DNA of 64,000 nt from assembly GCA_949361645.1 (NCBI GenBank), contig OX442422.1:4661137-4725136 (forward strand), read 5' to 3'. This document shows positions 12,750 through 24,372 of the stretch, one piece after another. How positions within the stretch are numbered: the first letter of the stretch is position 1; every line of letters starts with the position of its first letter. Position numbers and translations under genes: made by a program. Source of the stretch: Spongilla lacustris. Its lineage: Eukaryota; Porifera; Demospongiae; Spongillida; Spongillidae. A model generated the notes under the pieces. The model searched no databases, had not been told where the DNA came from, and saw nothing but the letters and a program-made list of their open reading frames with translations.

Positions 12750-13400
12750 GTATAGAATGGAACAGAGAAAGTTATTGCTTACTGGAGTAGGCAATTGTCG
12801 AAAGCTGAACAGAATTATTCTACCATTGAGCATGAAGCACTTGCTATCATGATAGCGGTTAATGAGTTTTATCCATATTTATATGGACATGAATTTGTCT
12901 TGCAAACTAATCATCAACCACTTGTACATCTAAACAATCTGAGGAATGTAGGTGGGCGAATTACATGTTGGTCCATGTTCCTGCAGCAGTTCGGCTTCAC
13001 TGTGAAGCACAAGGCAGGTAGGTTGAATGGAAATGCTGATGGACTTTCCAGGACACCATCATCAACTACTGTTGCATCTCGGTTGGCTGCAGCCATTACT
13101 GAAGCCATGATTGAATCGTCAGATAACTTTGTTATCATTAGGGAAGCTCAGGCTAAAAGATGTCTACATGGCATCTGTTCTGGAGGCAGTGAGGATAGGG
13201 AAGCCACCACCAGGACTCACTCATCAGCATGGGAAGATATTTATTCACAAAGGAGTACTTTGTAGGAGTTACAAAGAATCCATGGACTCAGAGCCTTGTA
13301 TTCAGATGCTGATACCAATAGATCTGAAGCCCACGATTCTTGAAAAACATCATTTTAAAGATGGGTCTTTGCAGAATATGGAGAAATACAGAACATGAAA
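12750..13400 (+). pseudogene. Ty3/gypsy-type retroelement fragment (RNase H and start of integrase zinc region)
   Basis: From about 12755 the plus frame gives an RT-linked RNase H: VIAYWSRQLSKAEQNYSTIE, EHEALAI, YLYGHEFVLQTNHQPLV, HKAGRLNGNADGLSR. This order is typical of gypsy-like pol. The usual TDH motif reads TNH, so one catalytic acid is Asn, and the upstream RNase H Asp region is absent. Around 13120 the frame shifts; the other frame carries EAVRIGKPPPGLTHQHGKIF and on toward LKPTILEKHHFKDG, which suits the start of the integrase zinc-binding region. No LTRs or reverse transcriptase core are visible. It is a dead fragment. Confidence 0.85.
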
Positions 13401-13629
13401 AACTGTACTAGTTTTTTTGGCCAGAAAAGCAATCGAAAATTCGTACGCACGTGACGTTTAAAAACAAATATGGAAGGTACAGTGAGTCTGTAGTTCAACA
13501 AGATAGGCCAGCGTTCTTAGGATCTGCCCAGTGTCCACTTGCACTTGGTTACCAAATGGCGTGTTAACGAAATCAATTAGCCCACTGTTGGTGCTAAAAA
13601 CGCAGCGCTGACTCAAGAACGCAGGGCGA

Positions 13630-13870
13630 CAGTCAGCTAGGGGCTGCAAACAGGTTCAAAGAAAACTATACATGTAGGACGTGGCAGGGTAGTCAGTTAG
13701 GGACTGCAAACAGGTTCACAAGCTGTAGGACGTTGCAGGGCAGTTAGCTAGGGACTGCAAGCAGGTTCACAAACTATATGACTTGGCAGGGCATAAAGTA
13801 GTGTAGTGCACACTGGTTCACAAGCTGTAGAACGTGGCAGGACAAGCTATAGGATGTGGCAGGCCATAAA
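13630..13870. repeat. Short tandem repeat, ~60-70-bp unit, 3-4 copies
   Basis: Units contain agttagggactgcaaacagg followed by ttcacaagctgtaggacg and tggcagggc. Copies start near 13635, 13695 and 13745, with a decayed fourth. Copies differ by point changes and length. No coding potential. Confidence 0.75.
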
Positions 13871-14199
13871 TAGGAGCCATTGAGAGGACAGAGCAAGCAG
13901 TTCTTTCTGTCTTGTATGTGGGTAAGTATTTGCTGTTTGATGACAACGAAAGGCCAGCGAGTACATGCAAAGAAAAGGAGTCTCATTCAGTGTTTCAATG
14001 GGGGAATACTGCATCTTCTAGGGCTATCTTATGTACATGTTATGCCATTAAATGCTTGAGCTAATAGTAACAATTGAGGTACATGTATGTAACCATGCTG
14101 CCATGCGTGGTATTAAAGTGTGCACAAGTGTACACACTGCATTGTCAAACTCAACAGAAAAAATTAAAAAAGAACTTATAATGAAGGTGACCTAAGCAC

Positions 14200-14720
14200 T
14201 GATGATGAAGAAATGTGGATTGAAAGTTTACAACTATTTGAGCATGACAACAGAATTCTAACAACACCTGGGCAATGGCTGAATTCATCCATCATAGATA
14301 CAGCACATAAATTTATAGCTACACAATTCAAGAGCACTTTTGGATTCTAAAATGTAAAATGTGGATTGGCAATGTACTTTGCAATTGAACAGAGACCATA
14401 TGTTCAAGTCTTGCATGATATAGCACTTAAAAACATCAGTTGACTATTTCCAATGTAGGAGCAGAGGATCCAGCCTCAGTTCTTGTTTATGACAGTCTTT
14501 TCCATCAGTGCTCTCCGCACATCCAGCAGCAAGTTGCAGTAATTTCAGGACAATTAAACGTTCACTTTTTTGTGGATGTGCAACTTCAAAGTGGAGGCAG
14601 CGAATGTGGCAATCACATATGCTGTTTTGGAACCCACGCGTCTTATTGACAGCTGGCAAATATGAGTCAACGAAGTGCATTGAAGGTGTAATGATAGAAT
14701 TTCCAGTGTAGTGCACAAGA
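14200..14720 (+). pseudogene. Remnant of an Ulp1-like cysteine protease of the transposon-linked type
   Basis: Frames in order: DDEEMWIESLQLF, GQWLNSSIIDTAHKFI (the usual 'W-L-N-D' substrate-recognition block), YVQVLHDI, then H(Q)LTISNVG, VYDSLF and DVQLQSGGSECG. In Ulp1/SENP-like proteases the catalytic His lies before the LTISNVG-type strand and the Gln and Cys in the Q.GGS.CG block; His, Gln and Cys are all still visible. The normal Trp after the His reads Gln. Stops and frame changes occur around 14349, 14430 and 14647. Such domains are common in invertebrate DNA transposons. The family call is from motif recognition; no transposase is adjacent. Confidence 0.65.
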
Positions 14721-15022
14721 CGATAAAGGTGTATTGTGTTTGCAGAATGTAGTTTAAGCTATGATTGCCTGCAGTCAATGCGGTATCACGGTGATATTTG
14801 TATTCAAGTTCCAAAAAATGCATGGGAACGCAGAACCAAATGGCTATGTATAGTTGCTGTTGTTATTTATTCTCCATATCCTTTGTCTCTTAATGATATT
14901 ATTTTACCACTGCAATCATAATAACAAATTAATTCTGATTCCATATCCATATAGACACCATATGGTCACTATTGGAGATACTGCATAAGGGTAAAAGTTA
15001 TGCTAGCTAGTTCCGTTGAATA

Positions 15023-15123
15023 ACGGAACGGAATATAACGTGACGTTTCGTTCTAGTTGGGCGTAGCCCGATCTTCGCGTATTGGCGCGAAGGTTGGGCT
15101 ACGCCCAACTAGTTCCGTTCCGT
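15023..15123. repeat. Large cruciform-forming inverted repeat
   Basis: Perfect 17-bp arms ctagttgggcgtagccc (15053-15069) and its complement (15096-15112) enclose a second pair, cttcgcg (15073-15079) and cgcgaag (15086-15092). Outer arms acggaacggaa (15023-15033) and ttccgttccgt (15113-15123) extend the fold, with about 19 unpaired bases on the left side. It is probably a terminal or solo part of a foldback element; no target duplication was identified. Confidence 0.8.
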
Positions 15124-15246
15124 GTTTATGTAAGCCCAGGGATCTTGTCACATATTTATTTTTTGTCGAACCCATTTCTTAGAAAATCGTTGAAAAATAC
15201 ATACTCTGACAGCCCAACTCTTTCTATGACGTTTTGTGCTATTCCT

Positions 15247-16320
15247 CAGGGCCCGCGGAGGGTATTATAAAGTGGGGGGGCAGATTTCAGTTCTCATATG
15301 TTAGGAATCAAGTTGTAATCTAATATTCCTTCGCACCTCCCTGCATGTGAAAGGTATTCATAGAAACGCGCGTACAAATATACATGTAAGCCAAATGCAC
15401 ATTAATATCTCAGAGGCAACGTCATCCACAGGTCAATATTAGCAGCTGTTCTGTCGCTTTAAATCATGAAAGCTAGGCTGTAGTAGCTAAGTTATTGAAT
15501 CTAATTTGATTCATGCATGCTTGCACGAAGCCACGTTTTCAGGCGACGAGCGGTCGAAAAAGGTCTTTCACTATAACTGGATGCAATCTCCGAAATTAGG
15601 CCCTTATCACATTTGTAAAGGCTTTAAAATTTTGTGGAATGATTGAAATTCTCCACTTCGCAAATAACAAATGCTGCATGGATCTTTATTTCGGGCAGTT
15701 CTTAATTTACTCACATACACGTATGGCAAAACACTTTATCATTAGTCTCATCGTAGAAGTTTCTACCTATATCATTCGGATTAAGCATGGTTGAGATCGC
15801 ATATATACACTGCGTGACAGAATGTATGTAGTATACATGTAGTGTTACGCATGCAGGCGCAGATATATGTAATCGTTATAAAGTGTTTATATCAGTGCAG
15901 CTCTCTGTATATGAATATGTGTCTGCATATCGTTCATATGCAGAGTCTGCGTGGCACTGGCTATGCTAAACTGCTGCTTACACGGAGGTTAGCCCATTGT
16001 GCATACGTAGCGGACCGGCCGGGCAATTCAGTAAAATTCGAATCAGTCAGTCCAATTATGTATATCGGTTGGCTATCTAAAAAACACAAGCAAATATATT
16101 TTTTAGTTTCCTTCGTCAAGCAAACAATCAACAAGCGTCGAAAGCACTGCACATGCAATAACAAAAGAACGATGGTCTGCTGCAGATCGATGGAGCCGCC
16201 GCGCCTGCATGCGCGTACGCATGTATGCATCCACGATAATACATTCAACAAATTAACATTATCGGCCAAAAAAGTGGGGGGGCAGCAGCCCCCCTTGCCC
16301 CCCCGGCTCCGCGGGCCCTG
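15247..16320. mobile_element. Non-autonomous DNA transposon with 14-bp TIRs and 5-bp target duplication
   Basis: The left end cagggcccgcggag (15247-15260) is the exact reverse complement of the right end (16307-16320). The direct repeat ttcct flanks it at 15242-15246 and 16321-16325. The element is 1,074 bp. CAGGG termini suit hAT-type elements; hAT normally gives 8-bp duplications, though 5-bp variants are known, so the superfamily is tentative. No transposase frame is recognisable inside; the open frames at 15842-16327 (+) and 15961-16269 (-) show no known motif and overlap each other. Subterminal G-rich tracts (aaagtggggggg) occur near both ends in the same orientation. Confidence 0.75.
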
Positions 16321-16901
16321 TTCCTAGCTTCATACCATGCAAACTAGTATTGATTTAAACTGACGCGGATGCCTGTTTTTAATATCGATGTTCGAAACGC
16401 TAACGAGCTCGAGTACACTTTTTTTTTCTGGAGTGGCATCAAACGAATTTGGCGGAGCCTTTATACGTGTTTAGGTACCCAAAAATAGCACAAGTCATTA
16501 TTACATAAAAGTAACCCACCAGGTTTCCGAAAAACACACTCTTCTGGTACCCAGACCCAAAGGTTCTTAACTATGAATATTTGAATGGCGTGGCACCTGG
16601 AGTGTTTTGGTAAGGCAATTTAGCGTGTACTAAACTGTTAGCGACGATTTTCATGTACTTACTCCTTCCTTGTGTAAAACACATGTATATGTATTACACT
16701 TGATAAAATGGTTTAATCGTGAGTGACTTACAAAAAAGTACCAGTAATAAATAGAGTATACATGCAGTAGGCCTACATTGCGGTGGCATAATTAAGCTGC
16801 AGGAACAATAAGTATTTTTACGAGGTTAACTTCTGTCATACACTGCACTCCTGTACCACTATTGCTCAGAGTCAAACAGTGCTTATCACCATCGTAGTCA
16901 C

Positions 16902-17060
16902 AGGGGCGGATCCAGGATTTTAGAAAAGGGGGGTTGTTCATAAATATGAAAGAGGGGGAGGGTGCGGGATGGGGACTACGCCCTCCCAGCTAGGGAGTCT
17001 GGGGGAGCGCTGTAAGCTCCCCCAGCGGGGTCTGGGGCGGAGCCCCAGCCGCCAACGTTT
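16902..17060. repeat. Dispersed repeat family R2, copy A (ggcggatccaggattt)
   Basis: Begins ggggcggatccaggatttt and is G-rich. It contains gggggagcgctgtaagctcc, a near-palindrome, and ggggcggagcccc, a hairpin. A second copy lies at 25692-25872. The start resembles ends of CAGxGGCGGATCC elements common in invertebrates; the far end is not visible, so it may be a solo end of a longer DNA transposon. Confidence 0.65.
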
Positions 17061-19154
17061 TTTTATTTTATCATGCTCAAATCACTACAAGGGTAAGAAA
17101 TTGTACTATAATTATATACATAGGCTTTATAGATGGAAAAGACAGATGCAGAAAAAACAAATTGACATGGTTAGACAGTAGCCAAACCTTGAGAGGAACA
17201 ATGGTTTTGAATTGCTGAAGCAAAGAAATTGCATATGCAGAGCTTTAAAAATATCAGGAGAATATTGCCAAGATCCAAAATCAACTTGTATAAAGTTTGT
17301 TACAAAAGAAAAAGATTTGGTGAGTTGCCTAAGGTGCTCCCAGAATTAGGCATTAATTGAACAAACTGAAACTGTTAGAACAGTGTTATGGCCTTAACAT
17401 CATGCAGTTGAACATTTATGGTTTAATGAAAACATTCAAAATCATGGGATGGCACATCGTTTCTGAAAAGCACTGGTAAAGTTCCCAAAGCCACCGGCTA
17501 TCTGCTACTAGACATGTGTTGGGGAGATGAAAATTTTATTCAGTATTATTATTTATTTATTTTTTCCTAACCTGTCAAATAAATTTATCACTGATTGGTG
17601 AAATTCTATGTATGGGAACACGATATGTATACTTTTTGTACTATGTACTTGATTATATCACTGCTATGAGTACCCTGCATATTTGGCCTGTTTGTATGCA
17701 TATTACCTGTCGTAGTGCTTTCTATAAATGATAGAGTTATGTGTTCATGGCAGTTACTGTTTATATGTTTGGTTGCAGTTGTAAGATCTGATTAGTTCAA
17801 CCGTCACATGCAGTTTTTCTTAGCGCGGTCGTTGAATTCCACACATTCAAAAGTACCGCTTTATGCTGTCGCATTGACCGAATGAAAAAAGACGAAGTAA
17901 TATAGTGTTGGAATACACATATTTTCCTCTTTCTAGACATGCGAATTGTTGCAAAAAAAACTATCAGAAAAAAATATCCAAGTACCTATATACCGGGTAT
18001 AGCTAATCGTGTCTTGCTATCAATATCTGACCTGTAGATTCTTGCTCCACTCATTAACGAATATATATTATATTATATCCACCATGAAGTAATCGTGTCA
18101 AAAAAAGGAGGAGAATTTTATTCGATAGGTCATGATGTACGTGCATTCCTCCATTAAGTATGGCGTACACAGACTTGACTTAACCTTTGTGTCAAACTTG
18201 TACGCTGGTGGAAAGCTGGAGAGCCAAGGTAAGGTGAAAATCTCTGTTTGCCAGTGCAGAAAGTTATTAGACTGAGTGAGCTTCCCAAGCTGTAGAACCT
18301 ATAAAGATTTAGAGAAGAACCTGTCCAAGTAGAAGAAGCAGGAATTGGAGGCTTATAATATCTCAGTCACCACAAAATTGCAAAGACAGGGAACAAACCT
18401 GAACTCTTTGAGTCAAGTGTATTTCAGACTATGCAAAAAATAGTTTGTAGTTGCATTGTTGTAATAACTGAATCTATATTGGCACTTGTACTTGCTGGAT
18501 ATATATGCGGTCTGTACCAGTCAAAAATTATGTTAAATATTATAAACGGGGTCGAGGATCCAGCGACCTACATGTAGTAACCAGCCTAATAGATCACAGC
18601 TGCTGGGTAAACTACATCACTGCTATGCTTGCCACAGACAAACTTTGAACACTGAGTGTATTTTCTGATAATAGTATCAGATGGAGCTTACTGAGCTGAC
18701 GAGTACATGTACATGTTACATGTATTACTTTATGGAAGAGATACTAAATGTTTTGCGGATCACATGTACATCAACGTGTAGCTCCCGCGTTTTTTCCCCC
18801 AATTCATTTTAAGTTCATTTATTTGGTTCTGAATGCATTTGGAATTCCAAAACGATACAGAGGCACTCTAAATGTACTTCACTACTCATGATTTTGTCGC
18901 ATCTAACGTGTAGGTCTTAATCAGCCCACCCCCCCCCCCCCCCACGCAACTATAAACTACACTCTCACATTGTATTGTTAAGTAACTGACTGTGCATCAT
19001 TTAGTTGTAATAAGATATAATCAATTACACTTGCCAGAAAAGATTTTACAATGCACAATGGCTACAACATCAGTACTCAGTCAACTCCAGAACCATCACA
19101 TACCTGCCGAGGTGAAGGAGTATAATAATGCATGGCACAACCACACCAACTTAC
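17061..19154. other. No supported gene; AT-rich spacer
   Basis: No splice-bounded exon with recognisable protein was found. A C run lies at about 18930-18945. Around 17160-17460 a weakly coding-looking plus stretch reads HHAVEHLWFNENIQNHGMAH, with several stops; it may be a decayed transposon piece but could not be named. Confidence 0.4.
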
Positions 19155-19299
19155 ATTGGCAGAGATAAACAGCTGTGAGATGACATGCGATGCACACCAA
19201 CAATAAGTCCTCATGCGTTGCTGCACTTCTTGTAGCTCGCTCATCAGCACGCCTTTTGCAAATGACTCTGCATGCTTTGTGGCACGAAGCAGAAGAAAC
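19155..19299 (-). CDS. Candidate internal exon, unknown protein
   Basis: On the minus strand an acceptor after a CT-rich tract (…TTACTCAAG|G at 19300) and a consensus donor (AAT|GTAAGT, donor at 19154) bound a 145-nt open frame. The peptide includes FLLLRATKHAESFAKGVLMS and QEVQQRMRTYC. No family is recognised and no partner exons could be placed. It could be a piece of an element. Confidence 0.3.
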
Positions 19300-19344
19300 C
19301 TTGAGTAAGAGTAGCAGATCATGAAGGATAATATGGGGAGGTCT

Positions 19345-19475
19345 GTCACGCAAAAATTGTACCGGGCGAAAAATGTACCGCCCAGTACAATTTTCGCAAC
19401 CAGAATTGTACCGCCCGGTACAATTTTGGTTGCGAAAAGTGTACCGGCCTTGCCAAAAGTGTACCGGGTAGTGAG
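19345..19475. repeat. Cluster of tgtaccg motifs in alternating orientation with a 38-bp near-palindrome
   Basis: The words ttgtaccg/cggtacaa occur several times in both orientations. gcaaccagaattgtaccg at 19396-19413 pairs with cggtacaattttggttgc at 19416-19433, with one mismatch. Part of the same words repeats just left (19353-19395) and right (19434-19470), giving several alternative stems. It is likely the end of a foldback element. Confidence 0.7.
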
Positions 19476-22427
19476 AAAGGACCGTTAACTATATAGGATG
19501 TCGAATTAATTAGTTTCACTTGAACCTACATGTACAGTTGTATATATAGCAACTACATTGTACATGCGCAGGAGCACAGTACTATTTCAATTTTGCCAGA
19601 AGAGGAGTGGTGCGTCCTGCTCGAGTAGTGTGGAATGCAACAGCGAAACAGTTTCAGGGAACCGGATCTTCATTGTACATATCTTCGTGATCAGGTTCAA
19701 TTTTTATGGCATACATACTTCAATTGATACTTGCAATTCAATTGACAAGCTTTACCATATTTTCTTTTATACACATACATATTTTTAAACTGTATGCATC
19801 CAAACTACTAAATATATATGTAATAAACAGTTTTTTTTACTTAATATGGATACATACATGTAAATATTTCACTTTATTCCTACAGTATCTCCTACGCAAA
19901 AAACAAAAACCCTGCATTAATGATTTGAATGTATTTTAGGATCATTCCACATTAATTCGCTCAAAAATTGGACACTACAAGTACATGTATGTTTCAGAAT
20001 TACATGTCCTATTAGAATTACATGTAGCTGTAACTTCCCATCTTCAAAAATAAGGAGACCCATTTCTTTTTTACATACATGTTCATCTACATGTAGGAGA
20101 TGCAGGGAGAAGGAAAAAACAAGGATGGTATATATCAAGGAGGAAAGCAAGAAGGATTGAGAGAAATGGGTCTGCTTCATTTAGCAGGAGTTGCATTAGC
20201 AAAGGATAATAGACCCCAATTATGAATGCCATTACAAACGCAACCAACTATACTGATGAGAATCCCGATCAGATCATTTTGGTTGCTGTCATTATTGAAA
20301 AAGCGGTTTCATGTTTGCTTGATGTTGCAAGACCATGTGGTTGCAGAGAACAAAGTGTCCTGCCAGTCCTCATACCTGGTCCAGATTTTTATCAGTAGGA
20401 GCGCATAACTTGGGACAGGAATACTTGTAATGAGCGGCCAGCGATTGCACCATTAGCTTACATGTACGTGTAGAATGAATCCCTCTAGCGTCTTAGGGGT
20501 CAGATACACGTGTATCACATTTGACAACTGACCCAAGAAATGCTTTATTGTATTGGATTACTCGTGACTGCTTTGTAGTTTCTTCAAACCCACAATTTTA
20601 CGGTTGGTTGGCTTCAACTACACATGTAGTGACCCACCTCTTATGAGGGCTTACTGTACCCGTAAGTATACATAAATAAAAAGTTTTGATTAAATTTTAT
20701 CTCAAATTGTATTCATCATTTTAAGCGTACACAAGTTGCCACTAACAATTGCCAATGAATATTATTTTTCGCCATCATGAGCTGATACTGAACACAAAAG
20801 TATTGAAACAAGTAAATAAAAACATTCTCTATGAGAAGGCTGGCGATATACAAAAGGGTATATACGTCGCATTTGAATGCAACAGGGGTGTAAATAATAA
20901 GGAAAAATGAAATAGTGCTATATTTAGCACATGAACTATATAATACCTACAAATGTACATGTACACTAAATATTATTTCAATTGTCATTATTAGACCATT
21001 GTCTCCATGCATTTTACACCATATTGCCTACATACATGTACAAATGCAGGAATAAACATGACAAATTTCCATTACACAACATGTCATTACTTGGGACGTC
21101 AATTTTTAAATGGTCCATGCTTGTATGGAAATGATAGATTGTGCAACACGCATGTGTGGTATTACAATACTGCCTACATGTAGTACACACCTGAGTGCTT
21201 TGTCAGCATGACTTTGCTACATGTAATTGCCTTCACACAAGCAATGTATGGCCAGGCTAACCTGGCACACACTAAGTCATTAACCAAACCAGCCAGATGA
21301 CTTGACTAAATATCACCTGCAAACAATGTGCCTGAATGTATAGACATTATTATCTTCTAAACAAGTCTCACTGCAGTTTTCTGATGGGTAGACTCCTAAG
21401 GCACTTAATTATCAAGCAAAGTAAGTTCAATACATGTACGTACATACTGTAGCATTATCCCGATCATGTACATCCAGAAAAATGGTGTAGAGCCAGTTGT
21501 CAGGTTGTGTGCATGCAAAATGCACATCAGACTGAAGGGTTATTTAGTTATTGTACAGTGGTGCTACATTTAAAAGTTGTGCTGAACAGCATATGTCACA
21601 TTTTTATGGATCCTGTTGAACGAAATGTAACAGTTCCTTTTCCTGACCGTAGTTATTTATTTATTTATTCCTTACCACTACTGTAACAAGCACATGTACA
21701 GATACATTGCACTTAGTGAAAAAAATAAGAAGACTTAAGTTTTTAGATTTTGTGAGAGAATTCGATGTTGCCTCTAAAAACACATGTCTACTTCAATGCA
21801 AGCACCACTTTTCCGGCATAAACCAACAATCCAGTACAAGCAACAAAAAATCAATGCATGCACATGTACAAGTAATTATGTGATAGGAAGTGCTCTTTTC
21901 TCAGTGCGTAAAACCATTTTGTAGGATGGTCTCAGAAAATGTACAGTAACATTATAGGCTGTCTCAAATTGTAGTTATATAAATTTTCAATCATACATGT
22001 AGCACCTTAATCACAATGAAGCTTGTTTATTTAAATACAGCAACCAAAGCAAGTAAGATCTCTTGCTGTGTCACTCTCGGACATTGGCAATTGTTACAAT
22101 GATTTCCTGGAGTAAAAGTTGTGTGTACTTTCAGATAATGTCATCAAATGTGCGATTTGTCTAATGTCACATCTTTTGCAATCACCAAACCTTTTAGAAA
22201 GTGAGGTGATTGCATAATTATTCCAAATCCAAATGATAGTATCAGATGAATTGGTAATAAGACACAACATTTACTCAAGGAAATCACAGTTGCCAATGTT
22301 TTGATCCTTGGGATGACACGGCAAGGGGTCTGCAACTCAGGTATTACTAAACTTTCATTTTGACTCAATCAACACTACTACACTGTATATACAGTACATG
22401 TATTTCAAAGTTAAGAATGTCACTCAC
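19476..22427. other. No supported gene; spacer with a dispersed repeat copy
   Basis: Apart from the repeat at about 19590-19880 (related to 11040-11430), I see only scattered AT-rich DNA and short acatgta words. Open frames of 60-90 codons here lack splice context and motifs. Confidence 0.4.
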
Positions 22428-22953
22428 TCTGCCCACAGTAGACACCAATAGGATGAGGCATAGCTAAAAGTAGCATATTGGGACAGCTGACATTGTAGGC
22501 ACAACTGCATAGGAGACAACACTGTGTCTGCAGGCGTCCATCCTGCAACCAACTGTAGGAATGGCTTAAGAGAGGAGGGTGTGGCATCTAGCGCATTAAA
22601 ACACTCGCCCACATGATAGTCAGAGGAGGAACAAGGCAACTGCGAATGGGACACACTCCTCAGGATATCAACAACCTGGTCGTGCCTTCTGTGGTCCGGG
22701 TTGAAAAGCTTGGCCATGTTGTGCAGCAAGGGAGTGGCACATCTAAGCGGTAGGAGACACTTAGCTGTGGTGTAGTGCCCACAGGAGCACAACGGTGTCC
22801 CCTGGTTGTCAAGTCCAAAATAGGATGCTGGCTGTTGAAAAACATTCTTTAAAAACATATTGCAGAGGTCCTGGCAGGCTGACGACAGCTGCACCCAATG
22901 GAGGTGGTGGTAGCGTTGAAGAGAGGCACAACTCTGCAGTGCCAGTATGCGCT
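22428..22953 (-). CDS. Candidate 526-nt internal exon of an unrecognised protein
   Basis: On the minus strand the acceptor TCCTTGCAG (22954-22956) and the consensus donor AGA|GTGAGT (22427) bound 526 nt with one frame open throughout; in-frame stops lie just outside both borders. The peptide (about 175 residues) begins ERILALQSCASLQRYHHLHW, has a Cys pair LCSCGH, a His/Arg-rich HRRHDQVVDIL and ends near YWCLLWA. No start codon is expected for an internal exon. Adjacent exons were not located. It could be host or element; the long clean frame with matching splice sites is the main support. Confidence 0.45.
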
Positions 22954-23799
22954 CTGCAAGGACCGATCAACCAAATTAGCGTCAATAATACTATCAATGC
23001 ATAATTGTTCGGGAGTTATAATAATTCAAACGTTCAATTTAATATGTTAAGATGTCCTTAATTGAATAGAAGTTCACTGCAACAACTGACCCTGTGCCAT
23101 TTCAAGATAAACATTCCCATAATGACACCGTGCTCAAAATCTGCTATTTGTGTTTTTAACGTACATGTACTACACAGCAAGCCCATGTATTGCTCCTTAT
23201 TATATCATATTAAATTCAAGTTTACGCCATTTTAGATTGTAACAGAACCACTAAAGCATCGAGGCAGTGTGGCGGTGAAATTAAGCGGCACTAAAATGAT
23301 CCATGCACCAGTAGAGAGTGTTTCTTTATGTGCAATATTGAAGTAAATTTAGGCATAGAGTACCGGGGGGGGGGGGGGGGGCAGCATTTTATTGAGGGGG
23401 CTCCCCCCGCCTTTTTTTCCTGGGCGTACTTATGAAAAAATTAAACACTACTTGTGTCAATGTCATACATCGCATTACGATGTTGAATTATAAATTAATT
23501 CACATAAACAAAATTAAGTGGCATACAATGCCCCCCGCTTCCCCTTCCCCCGGCTAAATAAAAATCTACCCCAATGCTATGTGACCAACATCTCAGAATT
23601 TTCTACATCATGCTGTTTGAAACTGTCACTCTGCTCAAGAGCCTCGCAGGCCATGACGTAATTATATATACGGTTGAACACGGTGAATTAGACAGAAACT
23701 ATGCTCCCTCCGCTTGTGATTGGTTGTGCGATACATGATTGCCACATGGGTACAGGTTTAAATAGAGTGTCGTGCACATGTAACTTTTTACTTGCTGCG
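22954..23799. other. Spacer with G-run and a CCAAT/TATA-like stretch
   Basis: A pure G run lies at 23365-23382, followed by G/C-rich asymmetric tracts (gagggggctccccccgcc) resembling ends of G-rich elements. Near 23717 is gattggtt (inverted CCAAT) and near 23757 tttaaata, 40-80 bases before the ATG at 23800; these are weak promoter hints only. Confidence 0.35.
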
Positions 23800-24064
23800 A
23801 TGCCTGGTGAAGGTGATATGACTGAGGCTTCGGGAAGCGACGTGATGGCCCTGCTACTAGAAGGCATGCAGGAGGAACTCAAGTGGTGCATCAGGGGCAG
23901 GAGGACATGAGCCAGCGGCTCTCCATGCAGTCCCACAAGGAGAGCTACTCCTTCAAGAAAAAGGGCAATGAGTGCCAGTTCAAAGCTAACCAGCAAGTAA
24001 CCGATCGTCTGATGGTGGTTGCGTGCTGCTGCAGTTCTAGGCACTATGGAGATGCCTCACTGTG
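23800..24064 (+). pseudogene. Frameshifted short protein fragment, element-like
   Basis: ATG at 23800 opens MPGEGDMTEASGSDVMALLL and on to GMQEELK; then the sensible frame jumps to VHQGQEDMSQRLSM and SYSFKKKGNECQFKANQQVT. The block 'KKGN..QFK.N..V' resembles a short conserved segment in small transposon-linked proteins of cnidarians and sponges, by recollection only. The frameshift near 23885 and lack of further exons suggest a broken copy. Confidence 0.4.
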
Positions 24065-24372
24065 ACTATGTGTATATAGGCCGTGTACATGCATACTGTA
24101 GTGTATACATGTATGCTGTATGTATGAAATGTTATTTATAATCATTTAAAACATACTACAGCAGGGGACACGAAAAAGGTTACATTCAGTTGCATCTGGG
24201 GTACGATTAAACGGGGAACGGAACGTGTAGTGAGAGCGTTTAGCCGGGTGATGAATTATTTTCATTGGATTGTAACTGAACCACAGCTGCTTCAGGTTTG
24301 CACGGAACACGTTTGTTAGCGTTATTATAAATTGGACGCTGGGTACGTCACTATAACACTCAAGGGCATAAA

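Noticed and set aside
15842..16327. 161-codon plus frame inside the TIR element as a transposase
   Set aside because: No transposase motif, Lys/Arg/Thr-rich chance frame, overlaps an equally open minus frame.
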